From Stenotrophomonas sp. ASS1 (GTDB taxonomy: Bacteria > Pseudomonadota > Gammaproteobacteria > Xanthomonadales > Xanthomonadaceae): a DNA stretch of 64,000 bases. Shown here one piece after another: positions 25,105 to 33,969 of this stretch (position 1 is the stretch's first letter; every line of letters starts with the position of its first letter). The position numbers and the translations under genes are program-made. Location of the stretch: positions 2,004,001-2,068,000 of the forward strand of contig NZ_CP031167.1 in assembly GCF_004346925.1 (NCBI RefSeq), read 5' to 3'. The notes beneath the pieces were generated by a model. The model saw only the letters and a program-made list of their open reading frames with translations, made no database searches and was not told where the DNA came from.

Positions 25105-25820
25105 CAGCGGTCGGCCATCAACCGGTAGCCGACGCCACGCACGCTGGCCGGCACATTGACCATGCCCACTTCATCCAGCTTGCGGCGCAGCTTGCTGACA
25201 TGGCTGTCGACCGTGCGCTCCAGCGCCTCGCTTTCCGGCAGGCATTCGTGCATCAGTTCACTGCGGCTGAAGATGCGGGTCGGCGCCAGCGCCATGCAGT
25301 GCAGCAGCTTGAACTCGGTGAGCGTGAGCAGCACTTCGTGGCTGTAGCCTTCGCCTTCCACGTGTACGGCGTGGGTGGCCGAGTCGATCAGCAGCGGGCC
25401 CGCCCGCAGCGCGGTCGGGGCATCCACGCGCGAGGCGCGCAACGTACGCCGCAGCACGGCGCGCACGCGCGCCGCCACTTCGGCCGGATTGAATGGTTTG
25501 ACCACGTAGTCATCAGCGCCCATGCGCAGTGCGGTCAGCTTGTCCAGGTCCTGGTCCAGTGCGGTCAGCATGATCACCGGCGTCTCGCCGCGCTGGCGCA
25601 GCTGGGTCAGCACGCTCCAGCCATCCAGCCGCGGCAGCTGCACGTCGAGCAGGACCAGGTCGGGGCGGGCGCTGCGATGCAGGTCCAGTGCGCTGTGGCC
25701 GTCGGCGGCGCGCAGCGTACGCAGTCCTTCGCGTTCCAGATAGGCGGTAAGAATGTCGGCGATCTCGGCCTCATCCTCGACGATCAGGACGAGGGCGGCG
25801 AGGGCAGGGGCGGCATGCAT
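25104..25820 (-). CDS. smeRy: OmpR-family response regulator, probable SmeRy
   Basis: 238 residues: receiver domain with phosphoacceptor Asp in PDLVLLDVQLPRLDG (about residue 57), acidic pair in VEDEAEI, switch Thr in VIMLTALD and Lys in YVVKPFNP; then a winged-helix DNA-binding domain (LTLTEFKLLHCM, TVDSHVSKLRRKLDE, SVRGVGYRLMADR). Start ATG at 25820. It is expected to control the divergent efflux genes through the 129-bp intergenic region, which contains the direct repeat CCTCCATCG (25847 and 25869) and a GGTTCT/AGAACC dyad (25904-25917). Confidence 0.74.
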   Translation of the reverse strand: MHAAPALAALVLIVEDEAEIADILTAYLEREGLRTLRAADGHSALDLHRSARPDLVLLDVQLPRLDGWSVLTQLRQRGETPVIMLTALDQDLDKLTALRMGADDYVVKPFNPAEVAARVRAVLRRTLRASRVDAPTALRAGPLLIDSATHAVHVEGEGYSHEVLLTLTEFKLLHCMALAPTRIFSRSELMHECLPESEALERTVDSHVSKLRRKLDEVGMVNVPASVRGVGYRLMADR

Positions 25821-25846
25821 GCAGGGGCGGGGCCTTAAGGTGCTTG

Positions 25847-25917
25847 CCTCCATCGTATCTCCACAGTTCCTCCATCGAAACCCCATCATCGCCACGCACA
25901 CTGGGTTCTTCAGAACC
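25847..25917. promoter_or_regulatory. Candidate control sites between smeRy and smeY
   Basis: Direct repeats CCTCCATCG at 25847-25855 and 25869-25877, offset 22 bp (two helical turns), fit OmpR-type regulators that bind same-face tandem sites. A 14-bp dyad GGTTCTTCAGAACC at 25904-25917, 32 bp before the smeY start, could be a separate operator. Pattern-based only. Confidence 0.35.
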
Positions 25918-25949
25918 TATCAGCCGCCCGCGCGGCATTGTGCACAGCA

Positions 25950-27098
25950 ATGAGAACCTTCAGGACTCCGGTCGCGTTGATCGCGGCCCTCGCCCTGGCC
26001 ATGACGGCCTGCTCCACCCCCGAAGCCACGCCCGAAGCCGCACCCCGCGTGAGCGTGGTTACCGTCGGCCCGCAGGTGGTGCAGCGTGACGACGAACTGC
26101 CTGGCCGCGTGGCCGCCGTGCGCACCGCGCAGATCCGAGCGCAGGTGGGTGGCATCGTGCAGCGCCGGCTGTTTGACCAGGGCGCGGAAGTAGACGCCGG
26201 CCAGGCCCTGTTCCAGATCGATCCGGCGGCCTTCCGTGCCGATGTCGATTCGGCACTGGCCGCGCTGCAGCGCAGTGAGGCCGCCCTGGGCCGCAGTCGC
26301 GTGCAGTCGCAGCGCCTGCATGCACTGGCCGCGGCACAGGCCGTCAGCCAGCAGCATCGCGACGATGCCAGTGCCGAGTACGAACAGGCCCGTGCCGCGG
26401 TGAATGAAGCGCGCGCGATCCTGGCCCGTCGCCAGCTCGACCTGCGCTATGCCACGGTCAGCTCGCCGATTGCCGGCCGCATCGATCAGGCGCTGGTGAC
26501 CGAAGGCGCACTGGTCGGCGTGGCCGATGCCGAGCCGATGGCGGTGGTACAGCAGATCGACCAGGTCTACGTCGATGTGCGCCAGCCGGCGGCCCAGCTG
26601 GAATCGCTGCAGCGCAGTGCTGCCGGTGGTGGCGAGCTGCCGGTGACGATCATCGGTGCCGCCGGCAAGCCGCTGTCCGAGCGTGGCCAGATGCTGTTCT
26701 CCGGCATCAACGTCGATGCGCGTACCGGTGATGTGATCCTCCGCATCCTGGTCGACAACCCGCAGCGCCAGCTGCTGCCCGGCATGTATGTGCGCGCGAA
26801 AGTGCCGCGAGGTGCACCGGCCAGTGCGCTGACCGTGCCGCAGCAGGCCGTGCTGCGCAGCGCCGGTGGCCAGGCTTATGCCTGGGTGATCGGTGGCGAC
26901 GGCAAGGCGGTGATCCGCACGCTGGAGGTCGACGGCAGCGTTGATCGCCAGTGGCTGGTGCGCACCGGTCTGAAGGCGGGCGAAAAGGTGGTGGTCGAGG
27001 GCCAGGAGCGCCTGCAGGAAGGCGTGGTGGTCGATGCGCGCGACTGGCAGGTGCCGGTCGCCAGCGCCGGCGCGGTGCAGGCCGGCAGCAAGGGCTGA
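25950..27098 (+). CDS. smeY: RND efflux periplasmic adaptor lipoprotein, probable SmeY
   Basis: 382-residue membrane-fusion protein joining an RND pump to an outer-membrane channel. It begins with a lipoprotein signal ending in LAMTAC (lipobox, Cys near residue 17). The order is a beta-barrel/lipoyl half motif (RTAQIRAQVGGIVQRRLFDQ, GAEVDAGQALFQID), a coiled-coil hairpin (about residues 95-150), the second lipoyl half (YATVSSPIAGRIDQALVTEG) and a membrane-proximal domain ending in LKAGEKVVVEGQERLQEGV. The ATG at 25950 was chosen; an upstream TTG is in frame. It lies 36 bp before the pump gene. SmeYZ is associated with aminoglycoside resistance in S. maltophilia. Confidence 0.75.
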   Translation: MRTFRTPVALIAALALAMTACSTPEATPEAAPRVSVVTVGPQVVQRDDELPGRVAAVRTAQIRAQVGGIVQRRLFDQGAEVDAGQALFQIDPAAFRADVDSALAALQRSEAALGRSRVQSQRLHALAAAQAVSQQHRDDASAEYEQARAAVNEARAILARRQLDLRYATVSSPIAGRIDQALVTEGALVGVADAEPMAVVQQIDQVYVDVRQPAAQLESLQRSAAGGGELPVTIIGAAGKPLSERGQMLFSGINVDARTGDVILRILVDNPQRQLLPGMYVRAKVPRGAPASALTVPQQAVLRSAGGQAYAWVIGGDGKAVIRTLEVDGSVDRQWLVRTGLKAGEKVVVEGQERLQEGVVVDARDWQVPVASAGAVQAGSKG

Positions 27099-27134
27099 GC
27101 CTTTCCCGGGCCAGCCCCTCCAGGAAAATCCAAC

Positions 27135-30100
27135 ATGGCACGTTTCTTCATCGATCGCCCGGTGTTCGCCTGGGTGCTGGCGATCTTCATCATCCTGGCC
27201 GGCGTACTGGCGATTCCGCGCTTGGCCGTGGAGCGCTATCCGGCGGTCGCGCCGCCCAGTGTCAGCATCTATGCCAGCTACCCGGGTGCCAGCCCGCAGA
27301 CGCTGAATGATGCGGTGGTCGGGCTGATCGAGCGCGAGCTGTCCAGCGTCAAGCACCTGCTGTACTTCGAATCGTCGGTGGACACCTCCGGCGAAGCCTC
27401 GATCACTGCGACCTTCAAGCCCGGTACCAACCCGGAGCTGGCGCAGGTGGACGTGCAGAACCGGATCAAGGCGATCGAGCCGCGCCTGCCGCGCAGCGTG
27501 CGCCAGAACGGCCTGTTCGTGGAGGCCGCCGATTCCGGCTTCCTGATGCTGGTCGGCCTGCGTTCGCCGGATGCCAGCGTCAGCGAGGCCGCGTTGGGCG
27601 ACTTCATGGCGCGCAACATCATCGAAGAGCTGCGCCGCATCGATGGCGTCGGCCGCGTGCAGCTGTTCGGTGCCGAACAGGCGATGCGCGTTTGGCTGGA
27701 CCCGACCCGGTTGACCGGCTACGGCCTGACCATGGGCGATGTGGCCACCGCCATCGAGCAGCAGAACCTGGAGATCTCGCCGGGACGCATCGGTGATTCG
27801 CCGGGTGTTCCGGGCCAGCGCATCACCGTGCCGCTCAGCGCCGATGGGCAGCTGTCCACGCCGGAGCAGTTCGCAGCCATCGTGCTGCGCGCCGGGGCAG
27901 ACGGTTCACGGGTGGTGCTGGGCGATGTCGCCCGCGTCGAACTGGGCGCGCAGAGCTATGCGTGGGGAACCCGCGAGGATGGCCACCCAGCGACCGCCGC
28001 CGGGGTGCAGTTGCGTCCTGGCGCGAACGCAGTGCGCACCGCGTCGGCGGTACGCGAGCGCATGGCCGAACTGGCGCCGCTGCTGCCGCGCGGCGTGGAG
28101 TCGAGCATTCCGTTCGACACCGCACCGTTCGTGAAGATCTCGATCCAGAAGGTGGTGCAGACGCTGCTGGAGGCCATGCTGCTGGTGTTCGCGGTGATGT
28201 ACCTGTTCCTGCAGAACTGGCGCTACACGCTGATTCCGGCGCTGGTCGCGCCGATCGCGCTGCTCGGCACCTTCGCGGTGATGCTGGCACTGGGCTTCTC
28301 GATCAACGTGCTGACCATGTTCGGCATGGTGCTGGCGATCGGCATCATCGTCGACGACGCCATCGTGGTGGTCGAGGGCGTGGAACGGATCATGGCCGAG
28401 GAAGGACTGCCGCCGCGCGAGGCCACCATCAAGGCGATGCGCGAGCTGACCGGTGCGGTGATCGGCATCACCCTGGTGCTGACCGCCGTGTTCATTCCGA
28501 TGGCGTTGGCCAGCGGCTCGGTGGGCGCGATCTACCGCCAGTTCACCGTGGCGATGGCGGTGTCGATCCTGTTCTCGGCGCTGCTGGCATTGAGCCTGAC
28601 CCCGGCGCTGTGCGCGACCCTGCTGCGCCCGAATACCCATGGACACCATGGTCGTGGTGGGCTGTTCGGCGCCTTCAATCGTGGCTTCGAGGCGATGACC
28701 GGGCGCTACCAGCGTGGCGTGGCTTCGGTGCTGCAGCGCAGTGGGCGGGTGATGGGCGTGTTCGCCGCACTGGTAGTGGCACTGCTGCTGGGCCTGCACT
28801 GGTTGCCGGGTGCGTTCCTGCCGGAAGAAGACCAGGGCTATTTCATGACCTCGATCCAGCTGCCGGCCGAAGCCACCGCCGAGCGCACGCTGGCCGTGGT
28901 CGAAGCCTACGAGCGGCACGTGGCCTCGCGTCCGGGCATCGGCTCCAACCAGTCGATCCTCGGCTACAGCTTCTCCGGTTCCGGCCCGAGCGCGGCGCTG
29001 ACCTACACCATGCTCAAGGACTGGGGTGAGCGTGCAGGGGCCACCGCAGCCGGCGAAGTGAAGGCCGCGCAGAAGGCGATGGCCACGATTGCGGAGGGCG
29101 AGGTGATGAGCGTGATGCCGCCGGCGATCGACAGCCTGGGCCGTTCGTCCGGCTTCTCGCTCGCCCTGCAGGCGCGTACCGGGCAGAGCCAGGCAGAGCT
29201 GCGTGCGGCCCTGCAGCAGCTGCTGAAGCTGGCCGAGGCCAGCCCGCTGCTGTCGGAGGTGCATGCCGATGGCCTGCCAGCAGGTACCAGCGTGCGGCTG
29301 GACATCGACCGCGCCAAGGCCGAGGCGATGGGCGTGGGGTTCGAGCAGATCAGCAGCACGCTGTCGGCGGCGATGGGCTCGCAGTACGTCAACGACTTCC
29401 CCAACAAGGGGCGGCTGCAGCAGGTGATCCTGCAGGCCGATGCACCCCAACGGATGGAGCTGGAGGATGTGCTGAGGCTGTACGTGCGAAACAGCGAAGG
29501 CGGCATGGTGGCGTTGTCGGAACTGGTCACGCCGCACTGGACCGAGGCGCCGCTGCAGCTGCAGCGCTATCTCGGCTTCCCGGCGCTGAACCTGTCCGGC
29601 GCACCGGCCTCCGGCGTGTCGACCGGCCAGGCCATGGCGGAGATGGAGCGGTTGGCGGAGAAGCTGCCGTCCGGTTTTGCCCTGCAGTGGACCAGCCAGT
29701 CGCTGCAGGAGCGGGAGTCCGGTGCGCAGGCGCCGTGGCTGTTGCTGCTGTCGATGCTGGTGGTGTTCCTGGTGCTGGCGGCGCTGTACGAGAGCTGGTC
29801 GATTCCGCTGGCGGTGATGCTGGTGGTGCCGCTGGGCCTGCTCGGCGCGGTCGCCGCCGTGTTGTTGCGCGGCATGCCCAACGACGTGTTCTTCAAGGTC
29901 GGCATGATCACGGTGATCGGGCTGTCGGCGAAGAACGCGATCCTCATCGTCGAGTTCGCACGCCAGCTGCAGCAGCAGGGCCGTGGCCTGGTCGAAGCGG
30001 CCTTGGAGGCGGCACGGCTGCGCCTGCGGCCGATCGTGATGACCTCGCTGGCGTTCGCGCTGGGCGTGGTGCCGCTGATGCTGGCGCAGGGCGCGTCGAA

Positions 30101-30284
30101 GGAAACCCAGCAGGCGATTGGAACCGGTGTGTTCGGCGGCATGGTCAGTGCGACCGTGCTGGCGGTGTTCTTCGTACCGGTCTTCTATGTAGTAGTGCAG
30201 GGCGCGCGGCAGTGGATCGCGCAACGCCTGCGCAGGCGCCGGCCGATGCCGGAAGGATCCGTGGATGGAACGGGACATCGTTGA
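27135..30284 (+). CDS. smeZ: RND multidrug efflux pump inner-membrane subunit, probable SmeZ
   Basis: 1049 residues, the full HAE1-type RND size. It opens ARFFIDRPVFAWVLAIFIIL; helix 4 carries the proton-relay Asp pair (GIIVDDAIVVVEGVERIM, about residues 401-418) and helix 10 the Lys region (GLSAKNAILIVEFARQLQ). Porter-domain segments such as NPELAQVDVQNRIKAIEPRL are intact. No outer-membrane factor follows, as in SmeYZ, so a channel encoded elsewhere must be used. A short NTF2-like gene overlaps its end by 20 bp. The exact Sme name relies on locus organisation; RND family membership is certain. Confidence 0.78.
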   Translation: MARFFIDRPVFAWVLAIFIILAGVLAIPRLAVERYPAVAPPSVSIYASYPGASPQTLNDAVVGLIERELSSVKHLLYFESSVDTSGEASITATFKPGTNPELAQVDVQNRIKAIEPRLPRSVRQNGLFVEAADSGFLMLVGLRSPDASVSEAALGDFMARNIIEELRRIDGVGRVQLFGAEQAMRVWLDPTRLTGYGLTMGDVATAIEQQNLEISPGRIGDSPGVPGQRITVPLSADGQLSTPEQFAAIVLRAGADGSRVVLGDVARVELGAQSYAWGTREDGHPATAAGVQLRPGANAVRTASAVRERMAELAPLLPRGVESSIPFDTAPFVKISIQKVVQTLLEAMLLVFAVMYLFLQNWRYTLIPALVAPIALLGTFAVMLALGFSINVLTMFGMVLAIGIIVDDAIVVVEGVERIMAEEGLPPREATIKAMRELTGAVIGITLVLTAVFIPMALASGSVGAIYRQFTVAMAVSILFSALLALSLTPALCATLLRPNTHGHHGRGGLFGAFNRGFEAMTGRYQRGVASVLQRSGRVMGVFAALVVALLLGLHWLPGAFLPEEDQGYFMTSIQLPAEATAERTLAVVEAYERHVASRPGIGSNQSILGYSFSGSGPSAALTYTMLKDWGERAGATAAGEVKAAQKAMATIAEGEVMSVMPPAIDSLGRSSGFSLALQARTGQSQAELRAALQQLLKLAEASPLLSEVHADGLPAGTSVRLDIDRAKAEAMGVGFEQISSTLSAAMGSQYVNDFPNKGRLQQVILQADAPQRMELEDVLRLYVRNSEGGMVALSELVTPHWTEAPLQLQRYLGFPALNLSGAPASGVSTGQAMAEMERLAEKLPSGFALQWTSQSLQERESGAQAPWLLLLSMLVVFLVLAALYESWSIPLAVMLVVPLGLLGAVAAVLLRGMPNDVFFKVGMITVIGLSAKNAILIVEFARQLQQQGRGLVEAALEAARLRLRPIVMTSLAFALGVVPLMLAQGASKETQQAIGTGVFGGMVSATVLAVFFVPVFYVVVQGARQWIAQRLRRRRPMPEGSVDGTGHR

Positions 30285-30657
30285 AGACCTGCATGAGCGG
30301 CAGCTGGCAGCGCTGGAACAGCGCCTGCGGCAGGCATTGCTGGATGACGACCACGATGCGCTGACCGCGCTGGTATCGCCGGCCTTGTTCATGATGGATG
30401 GGCAGGGCGGGCGCATGCTCGATCTGCCCTGGCTGGGCGACTGGCTGGCCGGGAACCTGCGGGTGAGCAGCCTGCAATCGTACGCGGTGGAAACGCTGCT
30501 GTGCGGACGCCTGGCATTGTTGTCCAGCGACGTGCGCTTGTCGGTGCGCGGGCAGGGCCAGGAGCGCGAGCTGAAACTGCGCCTGCTGCGGGTCTGGACC
30601 TGCAGTTCCGGCGACAGCGGCGCGCAGCTGCTGTCGATGGCGGTGCTGGCCGCATGA
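30265..30657 (+). CDS. Small NTF2/SnoaL-like protein overlapping smeZ
   Basis: 130 residues, no signal peptide or membrane helix. It opens with an amphipathic helix (VEDLHERQLAALEQRLRQAL) and continues LDDDHDALTALVSPALFMMD, then alternating strands ending LKLRLLRVWTCSSGDSGAQL; this helix-cone-strand pattern resembles DUF4440/SnoaL-type NTF2 folds, but no catalytic residues can be identified. It overlaps the pump gene by 20 bp with GGAAGGA upstream, so the two are translationally coupled. A role linked to efflux is inferred only from that coupling. Confidence 0.65.
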   Translation: MERDIVEDLHERQLAALEQRLRQALLDDDHDALTALVSPALFMMDGQGGRMLDLPWLGDWLAGNLRVSSLQSYAVETLLCGRLALLSSDVRLSVRGQGQERELKLRLLRVWTCSSGDSGAQLLSMAVLAA

Positions 30658-30740
30658 GCGCGGTCAGGCCGCTTTCAGGCCCCGCTCACCGGCAGGTGGT
30701 AGGGTCGAAGATCTCTGTAGAGTCGACAAGGAGTCGAGCC

Positions 30741-31433
30741 ATGCGTGTAGTCCCCAGTCTGTTGGCAGCCTCCCTCGGGTTGGTGCTGGCCGCGTGCCAG
30801 CCGGCCCAGCCGCCCGCCGCAGGCGGCAATGACGCCCCGCCTGCCGCGCCGCAGCCGAGCGCCAGCACCGAAGGTGGCAGCGAGACCACGTACCAGTGTG
30901 GTGATCTGAGCGTGCGCGCGACCTTCAATGGCGAGGATGCGGCCACGGTGGTGATCGGCGAACGCACCTTCGCCATGAGCTCCGAGCGTGCGGCGTCGGG
31001 TGCCAAGTACGGCGATGGCCAGGGCAACAGCTTCTGGACCAAGGGCAGCGATGACGGCCTGTTGAGCCTGAAGGGCGAGGCGGACCGAGAGTGCCATGCG
31101 GTCGAAGCCACTGAAGGCGATGGCAGCGCCGGCAATGCCGCATTCCGTGCCACCGGCAATGAGCCCGGCTGGCTGGCGGTTGTCGACGGCGACACGCCGG
31201 GCCTGCAGGTGGAAGTGGATTACGGTGAGCGTCGTTTCGATGTCGCCCAGCCCACCGCAGGTGCTGACGGCTGGAGTGGCAAGGCGTCTGATGGCACCGA
31301 CGTCAAGCTCAGCTTCCAGCGCACGACCTGCCAGGATGACATGAGTGGCGAGGCGTTCGAGGCCAAGGTGAACCTGACCATCGGCACCCGCCAGTACCAC
31401 GGCTGCGGCAATTTCGGCGCGAAGCAGCCGTAA
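30741..31433 (+). CDS. Lipoprotein with MliC-like and COG3650-like domains
   Basis: 230-residue lipoprotein: signal MRVVPSLLAASLGLVLAAC with lipobox LAAC (Cys19), then a Pro/Ala-rich linker. Residues about 50-120 (TYQCGDLSVRATFNGEDAAT ... ERAASGAKYGDGQGNSFWTK) have the Cys, Ser-Gly-Ala-x-Tyr and Trp-x-Lys pattern of MliC, the membrane inhibitor of C-type lysozyme. The second half (FRATGNEPGWLAVVDG ... TIGTRQYHGCGNFGA) matches the COG3650 type. Start 30741 has AAGGAG upstream. It may protect the wall from host lysozyme; known MliC proteins do so, but this one is untested. Confidence 0.8.
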   Translation: MRVVPSLLAASLGLVLAACQPAQPPAAGGNDAPPAAPQPSASTEGGSETTYQCGDLSVRATFNGEDAATVVIGERTFAMSSERAASGAKYGDGQGNSFWTKGSDDGLLSLKGEADRECHAVEATEGDGSAGNAAFRATGNEPGWLAVVDGDTPGLQVEVDYGERRFDVAQPTAGADGWSGKASDGTDVKLSFQRTTCQDDMSGEAFEAKVNLTIGTRQYHGCGNFGAKQP

Positions 31434-31440
31434 GCTACCT

Positions 31441-31510
31441 GTAGAGCCGAGCCACGCTCGGCTGCAGTCCCTGTCCAACGCACAGCAGCCGAGCGTGGGC
31501 TCGGTGCTAC
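31441..31510. repeat. Inverted GTAG REP dimer
   Basis: Forward REP 31441-31463 (arms AGCCGAGC/GCTCGGCT) and reverse REP 31487-31510 (AGCCGAGCGTGGGCTCGG then CTAC), filling the gap between the convergent lipoprotein and efpL genes. Confidence 0.85.
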
Positions 31511-31587
31511 ACGACTGCTACATCCGATGGCCTGCCTGCGGCGAATGCGCCGCAGGCAGGGACAGGCAGCCGATCAGCGCGAGGCGA

Positions 31588-32154
31588 TTAGTCGGCACGG
31601 CCCGCGAATTCGCCGGTGGCGGTGTTCACCAGCACGCGCTCGCCGTTGACGATGTACTCCGGCACCATGATTTCGATGCCGGTGTTGAGCTTGGCCGGCT
31701 TCGGGCGCTTGGTGGCGGTGCCGCCCTTCAGTTCCGGCGGGGTTTCAATCACTTCCAGCACCACCGAGGCCGGCAGCTGGATCGCCACCGGCTGCTCGTC
31801 GATCACCTGCACGTAGATGCCGGTCAGGCCGTCGGTGATGTAGCCGGCGTCGTCGCCGATCACGTCCGCGTCCAGGGTGTACGGGGTGTAGTCCTCGTCA
31901 TCGAGGAACACGAACGCATCGCCGTCCTTGTACGAATAGGTGGACTGGCGGCGCAGCAGTTCGACCTCGACCAGGTTGTCGTCGGCATCGAAGCTGGCAT
32001 CGAGCTTGTTGCCGCCCGGCACGCTGTACATGATGAAGCGGAAGCGGACGTTGCCGCCGCGACCCTGCGGCGAGCTGCGCTCGATGTCGCGGATCTGGTA
32101 CACGCCGTTGTTGTACTCGACGACGTTGCCCTTCTTGATGTCGTTGGCTTTCAT
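31588..32154 (-). CDS. yeiP: Elongation factor P-like protein EfpL (YeiP)
   Basis: 188-residue three-domain EF-P paralogue that relieves ribosome stalling at proline-containing motifs. It resembles E. coli YeiP more than EF-P: the loop at the P-site tip reads [14 protein letters not shown], without the Lys modified in [18 protein letters not shown] and [18 protein letters not shown] and the ending GRAD are YeiP features. Start [17 protein letters not shown]. It is the last minus-strand gene after an SDR/leucine-catabolism group, 49 bp behind the SDR. A true EF-P gene is expected elsewhere on the chromosome. Confidence 0.9.
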   Translation of the reverse strand: MKANDIKKGNVVEYNNGVYQIRDIERSSPQGRGGNVRFRFIMYSVPGGNKLDASFDADDNLVEVELLRRQSTYSYKDGDAFVFLDDEDYTPYTLDADVIGDDAGYITDGLTGIYVQVIDEQPVAIQLPASVVLEVIETPPELKGGTATKRPKPAKLNTGIEIMVPEYIVNGERVLVNTATGEFAGRAD

Positions 32155-32203
32155 GGTGATCTAGGTCGTTGGGGGAGGGCGCCGTCCCGGCGCCCGGGGG
32201 GAA

Positions 32204-32974
32204 TCACTTCGGAGCGAGGCGGGTAGCGCCGTCCAGGCGGATGGTCTCGCCATTGAGGTAGGTGTTGCCGAGGATGAAGCCGACCAGGCTGGCGAAGTCT
32301 TCCGGCTTGCCCAGGCGCGACGGGAACGGAATCGAGGCGGCCAGCGACTGCTGCACGGCCTCGGGCATGCCGTCCACCATCGGCGTCCAGAACACGCCTG
32401 GAGCAATCGTATTGACGCGGATGCCGAAGCGCGACAGTTCGCGCGCCATCGGCAGCGTCATCGACACCACGCCGCCCTTGCTGGCGGCGTACGCGGCCTG
32501 GCCGATCTGGCCTTCGTAGGCGGCGATGCTGGCGGTATTGATGATCACGCCGCGCTCGCCGTCGGTGCCGGCTTCGTTGTGCTGCATGCGGTTGGCCGCG
32601 GCCTTTGCAACGTTGAAGCTACCGACCAGGTTGACCATCACCGTGCCCTGGAAGCCGGCCAGCGGCATCGGCCCTTCTTTGCCCAGCACGCGGCCGGCGC
32701 CGAGGATGCCGGCGCAGTTCATCGCCACGTTCAGGCCACCGAGGAACTCGTGGGCCTGGTCGATGGCTGCCGAAACGGCCGCTTCATCGCTGACGTTGAC
32801 GTTGAAATAGCGGGCCTTGTCGGCACCCAGCCCGGCAACGGCAGCAGCACCCTTGTCGTCGTTGAGGTCGAACAGGGCCACCTTGCCGCCCTGGGCGACG
32901 AGGTGCTGGGCCACGGCCAGGCCGAGGCCGGAGACGCCGCCAGTGATCACGGCACGTACGGAAGACAGCTGCAT
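32204..32974 (-). CDS. SDR oxidoreductase, 3-hydroxyacyl-CoA dehydrogenase type II-like
   Basis: 256-residue classical short-chain dehydrogenase. The NAD motif TGGVSGLGLAVAQHL (residue 11 on), MNCAGILGAG, and the catalytic Ser/Tyr/Lys in NTASIAAYEGQIGQAAYAAS and KGG are present. Segments IAPGVFWTPMVDGMPE and SIPFPSRLGKPEDFASLVGF are characteristic of the HSD17B10/2-methyl-3-hydroxyacyl-CoA dehydrogenase group, which acts in branched-chain amino-acid and fatty-acid breakdown. It follows the HMG-CoA lyase gene by 101 bp on the same strand, consistent with that role. Exact substrate not determinable. Confidence 0.87.
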   Translation of the reverse strand: MQLSSVRAVITGGVSGLGLAVAQHLVAQGGKVALFDLNDDKGAAAVAGLGADKARYFNVNVSDEAAVSAAIDQAHEFLGGLNVAMNCAGILGAGRVLGKEGPMPLAGFQGTVMVNLVGSFNVAKAAANRMQHNEAGTDGERGVIINTASIAAYEGQIGQAAYAASKGGVVSMTLPMARELSRFGIRVNTIAPGVFWTPMVDGMPEAVQQSLAASIPFPSRLGKPEDFASLVGFILGNTYLNGETIRLDGATRLAPK

Positions 32975-33075
32975 TGCACGGTCCTGCAGGTTCGAGAACC
33001 GCCGATTCTAACGGAAGCCGCGACCGCCGCTGTTGTGCACTGCGCCGCCCAACGGAGGGCGGCGCAGAACCTGGA

Positions 33076-33969
33076 TCAGCTGGCCGCCAATGCCTGGCCG
33101 GTGCGGCTGGCAGTGGCGCGGCCGAGCAGGCCGGCCAGCCAGCGGCCGGTCTCGGCCAGTGCAGGCAGGTCCACGCCGCTGTCCAGGCCCAGGCCCTGCA
33201 GCAGGTAGACCACGTCCTCGCTGGCGACATTGCCGCTGGCGCCCTTGGCATACGGGCAGCCACCGGCGCCAGACACCGCGCTGTCGACCACGCGCACGCC
33301 TTCTTCCAGGCAGGTGGCGATGTTGGCGATGGCCTGGCCATAGGTGTCGTGGAAGTGCACGGCCAGTGCGGCCATCGGAATCTCGGCGGCAACCGCCTGC
33401 AGCATCGCCCGGGCCTTGCGCGGGGTGCCGACGCCGATGGTGTCGCCCAGCGAGATTTCGTAACAGCCCATCTGATGCAGGGCGCGCGCCACCCGCACCA
33501 CGTCGGCCAGCGGCACCTCGCCCTGGTAAGGGCAGCCGAGCACGGTGGACACGTAACCGCGCACGCGCACGCCATCGGCGGCGGCGCGGCGCAGGATCGG
33601 CTCGAACCGGGCCAGCGATTCGTCGATGCCTGCATTGGTGTTGGTGCGGTTGAACGCCTCCGAGGCGGCGGTGAACACCGCCACTTCCTCCACGCCCACC
33701 GCACGGGCGCGGTCGTAGCCCTGTTCGTTCGGCACCAGCACCGGGTAGTGGATGCCGGGCCGGCGCTGGATGCCGGCGTAGACCTCGGCGGCATCGGCCA
33801 GCTGCGGGATCCACTTCGGGCTGACGAAGCTGGTCGCCTCGATGCTGCGCAGGCCGGTGGCCGACAGGCGGTTGATCAGTTCGATCTTGTCGGCGGTGGA
33901 CACCGACTGCTTTTCGTTCTGCAGACCGTCACGCGGGCCGACCTCGACGATGCGGACGTAGTCGCTCAT
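33076..33969 (-). CDS. mvaB: Hydroxymethylglutaryl-CoA lyase
   Basis: 297-residue TIM-barrel enzyme cleaving HMG-CoA to acetyl-CoA and acetoacetate, the final step of leucine breakdown. The opening EVGPRDGLQNEKQ holds the catalytic Arg and Asp of the family; HFHDTYGQAIAN carries the metal His pair; the signature SGAGGCPYAKGASGN contains the active-site Cys. The start at 33969 overlaps the stop of the VOC gene as ATGA. Neighbours are an enoyl-CoA hydratase of the LiuC type upstream and an SDR downstream; the remaining leucine genes (carboxylase, isovaleryl-CoA dehydrogenase) are not in the window. Confidence 0.94.
   Translation of the reverse strand: MSDYVRIVEVGPRDGLQNEKQSVSTADKIELINRLSATGLRSIEATSFVSPKWIPQLADAAEVYAGIQRRPGIHYPVLVPNEQGYDRARAVGVEEVAVFTAASEAFNRTNTNAGIDESLARFEPILRRAAADGVRVRGYVSTVLGCPYQGEVPLADVVRVARALHQMGCYEISLGDTIGVGTPRKARAMLQAVAAEIPMAALAVHFHDTYGQAIANIATCLEEGVRVVDSAVSGAGGCPYAKGASGNVASEDVVYLLQGLGLDSGVDLPALAETGRWLAGLLGRATASRTGQALAAS

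Noticed and set aside
24028..30284. SmeSR-SmeABC as the identity of the efflux locus
   Set aside because: SmeABC includes an outer-membrane gene after the pump gene; here the pump gene is followed by a small soluble protein and a lipoprotein, so SmeYZ fits better.
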